A DNA stretch of 46,209 bases from Candidatus Dojkabacteria bacterium (GTDB taxonomy: Bacteria > Patescibacteriota > Dojkabacteria > SC72 > WJKH01): NCBI GenBank assembly GCA_014729235.1, contig WJKH01000029.1:1-46209 (forward strand). The letters are read 5' to 3'. Position numbers and translations under genes: made by a program. The notes under the pieces are model-generated. The model was not told the DNA's origin. It saw nothing but the letters and a program-made list of their open reading frames with translations, and ran no database searches. The stretch's first letter is position 1. Every line of letters begins with the position of its first letter. This document shows, in pieces, positions 39,777 to 46,209 of this stretch.

Positions 39777-42641
39777 ATGGCAGAAAAATCTAAAGGAAAA
39801 AAAGAAAAAAATCTGAAAAAAGCTAAAAAAGAATTATTAAAACGAGCTGAAAAGCCCGAAAAAAAAGACGAGCCGGGCAAGGAAGAAGCAGAAACAGCTG
39901 CTGATTCCGATGAACAGCAATTTGACACACCTGAATTTGAACAAGGGAAGGTAGTCAGGCAATCTATCGTAAAAGAAATGAAGTCAAATTACCTTGATTA
40001 CTCAATGTCAGTTATTGTATCCCGTGCACTCCCGGATGTCCGTGACGGATTAAAACCATCACAGCGGAGAATTCTTGTGGCTATGAATGATTTAAATCTG
40101 AAACCGGGTTCACATTACAGAAAATCCGCCAAAATAGCTGGTGACACATCTGGTAACTACCACCCGCACGGTGAACAGGTAGTCTATCCAACTATGGTTA
40201 AGATGGCACAGGATTTTTCAACCAGATATCCGCTTGTAGACGGGCAGGGAAACTTTGGTTCAATTGACGGCGATACTCCTGCCGCAATGCGTTATACAGA
40301 GGCAAGAATGGGGAAAATCACCAGCGCCATGATTCAGGATCTGGAAAAAGGAACTGTCACTTATATCCCGAATTATGACGCAACCAGAACTGAACCGACT
40401 ATTTTGCCGACAGTATTTCCTAATTTGCTTTGCAACGGCAGTGATGGAATCGCAGTAGGTATGGCAACCAAAATTCCACCTCACAATATGACAGAAGTTG
40501 TAACCGCTCTGCGTGAAATGATTAAAAAGGGCAACAAATGGAAAGGCGAGGCTCTTTACAATGATTTGAGAGAGAAGAAAGAGAAAAAGGAGAAAACACC
40601 ACGTGTTCTAAATTCGGCACCGGAAGATCTCCTTGAAAATTATGTACACGAAGACGATCCTGACAGGGAAGAAAAGATTGCAGAGATTCGCAAACAAATA
40701 CGCGAAAGCGATGAAGACAAAGTTGTAACACTTTATCCAAAATTTGAATCCGGTATCTCGCTTGACGAATTGATTGAGATTATTCCGGGCCCTGATTTTC
40801 CAACCGGAGGCACCATCTACAACAGAAAAGAGGTGCTAAAAGCCTACGAGACGGGGAGAGGGCGAGTTTTGATGCGTGCTAAGGCTTCAATTCAGGAGGG
40901 CAAGAGAAATCGCATGAGAATAATCGTCACTGAGGTCCCATACCAGGTAAACAAGGCCCATATGATAAGCAAAATCGCTGACCTGGCAAAAGAAAAGAAA
41001 ATTACCGGAATATCTGACATCAGGGACGAATCAAATCGAGAAGGTATTAGAGTAGTCATAAAATTGAAGAAAGATGCTCAGCCAAAAGTAGTTCTCAACA
41101 AACTCTACAAATACACCGAAATGCAGAAAGCCTTCAATGCCAACATGATAGCGCTCGTAAACGGTGAACCCAAAACCCTCAATTTAAAAAGAATGCTTGA
41201 ACTATTTATCACTCACCGAATTGAGATAACGATCCGCAGATATGAATTTGAACTGGCTCAGAACCGCTACAGAGGACATATCCTGGAAGGCTATCTAAAA
41301 GCTCTGGATCTAATTGATGAGGTAATTAAGTTGATCCGGGCATCAAAAACTCAGGAAGAAGCAAAAGATAACATGATTAAAGAGTTTGATTTCACGGAAG
41401 TTCAAGCTCAGGCGATATTGGATATGCAGCTTCGCAGACTTGCTGCCCTTGAAAAACAGAAAATTGAAGATGAATTCGCAGAAATCAAAGATAGAATTAA
41501 GCTTTACACCGGAATTCTCGGAGACAATTCAGAAATTTTGAAAGTAATTGATAGAGATCTGGAAGAAGTCATTGAGAAATACGGCGATGACCGGCGGACA
41601 AAAGTTGTAAAAGGCAAAGTGGATGAAATTTCAGAAGAAGACATAATCGCCGAGGAAGATACCTTTGTGACGATAACCAGAGCTGGCTATGTAAAACGAG
41701 TTTCTCCTGACGTCTACAAAACTCAAAAACGCGGCGGGAAAGGCAAGATTGGGGCCACTACAAAAGAAGGAGACTATGTTGAGCACGCTGTTTTATGCAG
41801 TACTCACGATGTATTGCTGCTATTTACAAACCGCGGAAGAGTATTTGATCTGAAAACTTACGACATCCCTGAGTCAGGCCGCACCGCAAAAGGATTACCT
41901 ATTGTTAACCTGATCCAGATAGAGCAGGGCGAGATAATCACAAGCGTACTGAAGCGGACAAATGGCATTAACACAGTCCAAAATACCAACGAAATGGCTG
42001 ATGACGATGATGGAGGGTCAGTAAAGCCTGATAACAAAAAGAAGTACCTGTTTATGGCCACCGAAAAAGGAGTAGTCAAGAAAACAGATATTTCTGAATT
42101 CGAAAATATCAGGTCATCGGGCCTAATCGCAATTAAGCTCCAGCAGGGAGACGAATTGGGATGGGTACAGCCGACCACCGGAGAGGATGAAATTATGCTT
42201 ATTACCAGAAAGGGTAAGTCTATACGATTTAGTGAAGATGATGTGCGATCTCAGGGGCGAAATACCCAGGGCGTCACAGGTATTAAGTTTAAATTTGAGG
42301 ATGACGAGGTTATCTCAATGATCGTAGTTGGAAAAGATAGTGATAAACTGTTTGTAATCTCGGAAAAAGGCTACGGAAAAATGACAGAATTAAAGCAATA
42401 TTCCAATCAAAATCGAGGAGGAAGCGGCATTTATACTTTCCAAATTCGCAAAAAGACCGGAGACCTGGTTGCCGCCGATTTAATAAATGGTGATATTGAT
42501 GAAATGGTTGTTATGTCAAAGAACGGGGTAGTAATACGCCTGGAAACCAAGGGCCTTCCAAAGCTGAATCGTCAGACCTCAGGTGTCAAGATTATGGACA
42601 TGAAAGGGGATGATGAAGTAACAGCGATGGTTCTGGATTAA
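39777..42641 (+). CDS. gyrA: DNA gyrase subunit A
   Basis: YLDYSMSVIVSRALPDVRDGLKPSQRRIL, YHPHGEQVVYPTMVKMAQ, YTEARM, ISLDELIEIIPGPDFPTGG, GyrA-box-like QKRGGKGK. Confidence 0.96.
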   Translation: MAEKSKGKKEKNLKKAKKELLKRAEKPEKKDEPGKEEAETAADSDEQQFDTPEFEQGKVVRQSIVKEMKSNYLDYSMSVIVSRALPDVRDGLKPSQRRILVAMNDLNLKPGSHYRKSAKIAGDTSGNYHPHGEQVVYPTMVKMAQDFSTRYPLVDGQGNFGSIDGDTPAAMRYTEARMGKITSAMIQDLEKGTVTYIPNYDATRTEPTILPTVFPNLLCNGSDGIAVGMATKIPPHNMTEVVTALREMIKKGNKWKGEALYNDLREKKEKKEKTPRVLNSAPEDLLENYVHEDDPDREEKIAEIRKQIRESDEDKVVTLYPKFESGISLDELIEIIPGPDFPTGGTIYNRKEVLKAYETGRGRVLMRAKASIQEGKRNRMRIIVTEVPYQVNKAHMISKIADLAKEKKITGISDIRDESNREGIRVVIKLKKDAQPKVVLNKLYKYTEMQKAFNANMIALVNGEPKTLNLKRMLELFITHRIEITIRRYEFELAQNRYRGHILEGYLKALDLIDEVIKLIRASKTQEEAKDNMIKEFDFTEVQAQAILDMQLRRLAALEKQKIEDEFAEIKDRIKLYTGILGDNSEILKVIDRDLEEVIEKYGDDRRTKVVKGKVDEISEEDIIAEEDTFVTITRAGYVKRVSPDVYKTQKRGGKGKIGATTKEGDYVEHAVLCSTHDVLLLFTNRGRVFDLKTYDIPESGRTAKGLPIVNLIQIEQGEIITSVLKRTNGINTVQNTNEMADDDDGGSVKPDNKKKYLFMATEKGVVKKTDISEFENIRSSGLIAIKLQQGDELGWVQPTTGEDEIMLITRKGKSIRFSEDDVRSQGRNTQGVTGIKFKFEDDEVISMIVVGKDSDKLFVISEKGYGKMTELKQYSNQNRGGSGIYTFQIRKKTGDLVAADLINGDIDEMVVMSKNGVVIRLETKGLPKLNRQTSGVKIMDMKGDDEVTAMVLD

Positions 42642-42714
42642 AAAACGGCTCTACGGTAACAAATCGTATTACACTAACCATAATTCTCTGTACTGCTATG
42701 TTGAAAATTCATAT

Positions 42715-43713
42715 ATGAATATGAAAAAAACAAGATTCAAAAACAAACCTATCATACTTACCCTCGCAGTAGTCTTAATCCTGCAAGTGTTTGGTATTAT
42801 CCTTTTCTTTTTTTACTCAAAAGCGAAAAGCGAAGGGGAGGGTCTGAGTAAAATTGTGGAACAATCTAGTAAATCACAGCAAGACTATAGCGACGGGGAA
42901 GACGAGCTTAGTCAGCAAACAGAACACGAGAGTGACAACGGAAATAGCAGCGGAAGTGATAGCGAAAATGATAGCGGACAAAGTGAAACTCCCAATGAAC
43001 AACAAGCTATAAATTTTGATGACCCATCTGCCAATTGCCCTGAAGTCGATTTAGGCCTCCCTCCCGGCCCACCCGGATACAAAATTGACTCGGCTGACTG
43101 GGCCGCCTATCCCACAAAAATCTCTCCTGTTACAAAAGACCCTAATGACCTGTTGGTACTCGTAAATAAAAAGTTTCAATTGCCTCAGGATTATGAACCT
43201 GAGGATTTGACAGATCTTGGAGTAACAGAGGTCAGAGGCTCTTCAGGGAAGTCAGGGAGGCAAGTTATCGTTGACCAACTGAGATCCCTGGGTCAGGCTG
43301 CAAAGGATGATGGTATAGATTTAGCTGTGAAATCAGGATACAGATCCTATGATACTCAGATCGCCACTTATAATTACTGGGTGAGTGTAGAAGATGGGAA
43401 TGAGTCAGAGGCCGACAAATACTCCGCACGGCCGGGTCACAGTCAGCATCAATTGGGTACTACGATAGATTTTACAACCAATGAGTGCGGGGACTGTATT
43501 GGGGATAATTTTACCGGGACAAAGGCTCAGGCTTGGCTTTCCCAAAATGCATGGAGGTATGGTTTTGCTCTTTCTTATCCGATCGAGGGTGAGTTTTATA
43601 CCGGTTATTTGCCTGAATCATGGCACTACCGCTTCATTGGCGTAGACAATGCTGCGTGCTGGAAAGATTCAGGTTTGGTTCTGGATAGCTGGCTTTTTCA
43701 GGTGGGACAGTAG
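42715..43713 (+). CDS. D-Ala-D-Ala carboxypeptidase, VanY/M15 family, membrane-anchored
   Basis: N-terminal TM, Ser/Glu/Asp linker, GYRSYDTQIATYNYW, ARPGHSQHQLGTTIDFT, PESWHYRF. Confidence 0.88.
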   Translation: MNMKKTRFKNKPIILTLAVVLILQVFGIILFFFYSKAKSEGEGLSKIVEQSSKSQQDYSDGEDELSQQTEHESDNGNSSGSDSENDSGQSETPNEQQAINFDDPSANCPEVDLGLPPGPPGYKIDSADWAAYPTKISPVTKDPNDLLVLVNKKFQLPQDYEPEDLTDLGVTEVRGSSGKSGRQVIVDQLRSLGQAAKDDGIDLAVKSGYRSYDTQIATYNYWVSVEDGNESEADKYSARPGHSQHQLGTTIDFTTNECGDCIGDNFTGTKAQAWLSQNAWRYGFALSYPIEGEFYTGYLPESWHYRFIGVDNAACWKDSGLVLDSWLFQVGQ

Positions 43714-43885
43714 TTTTGGGTGCATGGATTTTGGGTTGGGTAATTGGGGTGTTGAGTGGGTGGTCGGGTGTTGGTTTGGTGGAAGATTGCACACCCTCTA
43801 TTTAACAATCTCAAACGGCCTTTTTCATTATGCAAAAATTATGCAATACGCAATCCTGCTTTGGTGCCAATATTAATCTATCGTG

Positions 43886-45225
43886 TTAGATAAAAATTCA
43901 ATGTCATCGAAATCGACAAAATCAAAAGTGGTTAGATAAAAATATTTGTCATCGAAATTCAATGTATTTCGTCCCTTAATTTATCTAAAATCTCATCCGA
44001 TTTCGACCTTAATTTTACCAAATTTAGAGACAATTTAATATCCATGAGCTTTCTTTTGGTTGCCCTTTCAATTTTCCTTGACCTCATAAGCCTGTCGTAA
44101 GGAGTAGCAGGCTTCTGATAAGTTTTCTTAACAACCCGGCCTTTTTCGTCTCTTACCTTGCAGTGTAGTTTCATACAAGGAGTAAAAAAGTTGCAAATCA
44201 GATCTTCTACAGCGTAGAATTCATTTAGCAGGTTTACGGCTCTTTGAGTGTCCAATCTCCAGTGCCCAACCTGCTTCCTTACTTTATCACCATTCTTTTG
44301 CTCTACATGAGCATTATCATTCTTTTTGTAAGGTCTTGATCTGGAGACTTTTACATTCTTTAGTCTGGAGTGTACAACAGCCTCACTGGTAAGCATCTTT
44401 AAAGTGGAAGGACAGTTGTCCGGATGAAATCTTAATATTCTATGACGTATTCTTTCTAATACGATACTACATATTCCAGACACGGATTTTAGATTCTTTC
44501 CCCACCCAGCAGCTCTTACAGTCCATTGACTAAAGAGATCTACGTATGTTCCTGTTAAAGCGAATCTACCAGCACTTTGAGTTCCACTATGCTCTACATA
44601 GTCTATTTCGAAGTTTCCCGGTTCACTGGTATATTTTCTAAAATTAGCGTCGATTGGAACTAGTTGGTAAACATGGGATTTACTTTTGTAATTACGTTTA
44701 TTAGGGTTAGGAAATTCGGATATTACGTTTTTCAGAGTTCCTAGAGAAATTTCTTTACATATTTTGTAGTTTACTTCTGAAATATCTTTTAGTTTGCCGG
44801 TGTTTCTTAATGAAGTTAAGTAACTGTCTAATTCGGGAAACATTAGTTCAGTGCATAGATGGCCACTTAGTTTCCAACATTTTTCAATGACATTTTTATG
44901 AATTTGGATGTAGGTTTTCTTACGTCCTCGTTTTTTATTTTTACTGCGTTTTGTTGAAGGCTTGTTTGCTCTTCTCAGTCTTTGAACTGCAGTATTTCTT
45001 GATACTTTAGTTAAAGAGCAGTACTCATCCAGGATTTTACTTTTCTCTTTTTTAGGGGCTTTTTTATATCTTCGGGAATATTTATTTGATAATTGCATAT
45101 CGAAGTTATTCATAGGTTAAATAGATCATTAAATTTAGGTAATTTAATGATTTTAATTCATATCGTACGATGACATGAATTTTTATCTAACCACTTTTGC
45201 TTCGATGACATTTTTTATTATCTAA
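43886..45225 (-). mobile_element. Insertion sequence with doubled terminal repeats
   Basis: Left end TTAGATAAAAATTCAATGTCATCGAA (43886-43911) and GTTAGATAAAAATATTTGTCATCGAA (43931-43956); right end, reverse complement, TTAGATAATAAAAAATGTCATCGAA (45201-45225) and GTTAGATAAAAATTCATGTCATCG (45168-45191); brackets a transposase. Confidence 0.85.
43959..45113 (-). CDS. DDE-type integrase-core transposase (rve-like)
   Basis: FEIDYVEHSGTQSAGRFALTGTYVDLFSQWTVRAAGWGKN, RFHPDN, RPYKKNDNAHVEQKNGDKVRKQVGHWRLD. Confidence 0.85.
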   Translation of the reverse strand: MNNFDMQLSNKYSRRYKKAPKKEKSKILDEYCSLTKVSRNTAVQRLRRANKPSTKRSKNKKRGRKKTYIQIHKNVIEKCWKLSGHLCTELMFPELDSYLTSLRNTGKLKDISEVNYKICKEISLGTLKNVISEFPNPNKRNYKSKSHVYQLVPIDANFRKYTSEPGNFEIDYVEHSGTQSAGRFALTGTYVDLFSQWTVRAAGWGKNLKSVSGICSIVLERIRHRILRFHPDNCPSTLKMLTSEAVVHSRLKNVKVSRSRPYKKNDNAHVEQKNGDKVRKQVGHWRLDTQRAVNLLNEFYAVEDLICNFFTPCMKLHCKVRDEKGRVVKKTYQKPATPYDRLMRSRKIERATKRKLMDIKLSLNLVKLRSKSDEILDKLRDEIH

Positions 45226-45292
45226 TGCGTCTATTAGAAATTACCCGGCAAATCTGATAAACTGATAGAAGTAATATCTTATCAACAGAAGA

Positions 45293-45778
45293 TTGAAAAC
45301 TAAAACAATTAGAAATCTCATTCTGGAAACTGACTTTTTTGAACTTCTCAGCCTTGACCATCTTCCGGTCGAAGAAAGAATCCCTATTATCAACACTTTT
45401 TCAGAAAAAGTTCTTGAACACACCTTCTACCAGGCTGCAAAAAACGGTCTTTTTTCAAAGAAAGACAGACAGAACATCGACATTATGATAGAGCAGAAAA
45501 AAAGCTCCCAAGAAATTCAGCAATACATAATAAAGGCTGTGCCGAAAATCGAAAATCTCATCATAGAAACATCAGTAAGATTAAAAACTGAAGCACTAAT
45601 TCATCAGATTCAGTCTCTTCTTGAGCTTGCCGACAAGGGGGAGATTTCTTTAGGAGAAAATGATTATGAGAGACTTGAGAAGCTGATTGGTATGCTTGAA
45701 AGCGAGGGGACAGATTTCTACAAATTTAAAGCTAGCCTTAATTCTTTTAAAAAAATATTTAAGGAAAAAATGAAATGA
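45293..45778 (+). CDS. Hypothetical helical protein
   Basis: 161 aa, TTG start, LDHLPVEERIPIINTFSEKVLEHTFYQA; stop overlaps the next ATG (ATGA). Confidence 0.6.
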   Translation: MKTKTIRNLILETDFFELLSLDHLPVEERIPIINTFSEKVLEHTFYQAAKNGLFSKKDRQNIDIMIEQKKSSQEIQQYIIKAVPKIENLIIETSVRLKTEALIHQIQSLLELADKGEISLGENDYERLEKLIGMLESEGTDFYKFKASLNSFKKIFKEKMK

Positions 45779-46209
45779 ATCCAGAAAGTATTCCCCATAG
45801 TCCGGGACCGCCTGATGAAAGCAGCCCGGAGGCATCTAAAGATGATGATTCTAAAGGTAGAAGAAATATTAAACTATCTCCGGACAGACCCTTTGCTACA
45901 TCCGCAAAAGAGTATTTAAATAACCTGGCGGATGAAATAGACCCGTCAGGAAATGGAATAGAACGCTTCGTTGATCAAGAAAGCGGTCAATCAATAGCCA
46001 ACAACCTGAATGAATTTTTCATAAAAGTTGAAGTCACAGCCCTCGATGAAGAGGAAGATGAAGGCGAAGAGGAAAGTATTGAGTCTAATGGACTTCGAAA
46101 AGTTCGTGCCTGGGCGGAAAGGTCAGCGAAGGCAATTCTAGAAAAAACTGCAAAACCAATTGAAAATACCTCTGAAAGATTAGCTAATCTTTTCACTGAT
46201 CCTTCTATC
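45775..46209 (+). CDS. Hypothetical acidic protein, truncated by window end
   Basis: Open frame MNPESIPHSPGPPDESSPEASKDDDSKGRRNIKLSPDRPFATSAKEYLNNLADEIDPSGNG... through the last base; not in the ORF list because it has no stop. Confidence 0.65.
   Translation, partial: MNPESIPHSPGPPDESSPEASKDDDSKGRRNIKLSPDRPFATSAKEYLNNLADEIDPSGNGIERFVDQESGQSIANNLNEFFIKVEVTALDEEEDEGEEESIESNGLRKVRAWAERSAKAILEKTAKPIENTSERLANLFTDPSI

Overview
AT-rich bacterial chromosomal window. Gene content (compact, membrane-fused Clp ATPase, baseplate-J-like surface protein, full type IV pilus locus, gyrB-gyrA, small ribosomal operon) looks most like a Patescibacteria/CPR genome; this is inference, not a search result. From left to right: end of a membrane-associated protein; an actin-like (FtsA/PilM-fold) ATPase plus a 911-aa single-pass acidic protein with baseplate-J-like segments; tRNA-Val(GAC); a cysM gene with an elaborate upstream region; a Tiki/TraB-like gene broken by two homopolymer frameshifts; small membrane proteins and a membrane-anchored double-AAA+ Clp ATPase; a promoter and the rpmF-nusB-rnc-rpsP-khpA operon; a phosphodiesterase; an alpha/beta hydrolase interrupted by one in-frame TAA; a near-complete type IV pilus locus (pilO/N/M, large Cys-rich surface protein, response regulator, four or five pilin-like proteins, pilD, pilC, pilT, pilB); holB-like, gyrB, a membrane protein, gyrA, a VanY-like peptidase; and an IS element whose ends carry doubled repeats. 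The strongest candidates for something undescribed are (1) a 19-codon upstream ORF with three consecutive Cys codons (..NSCCCKPTI*) overlapping a terminator-like hairpin and lying ahead of cysM, which would fit Cys-sensing attenuation; (2) a ~104-nt structured element conserved in two copies, each immediately 5' of an unrelated gene (cysM and a pilin-like gene), linked to a modular family of palindromic repeats with TAATNTGAGTTA ends; (3) a family of hairpins with changing stems and partly conserved flanks, including an exact-period 83-bp tandem duplication. All structural claims are by eye and need covariance, folding and expression tests.
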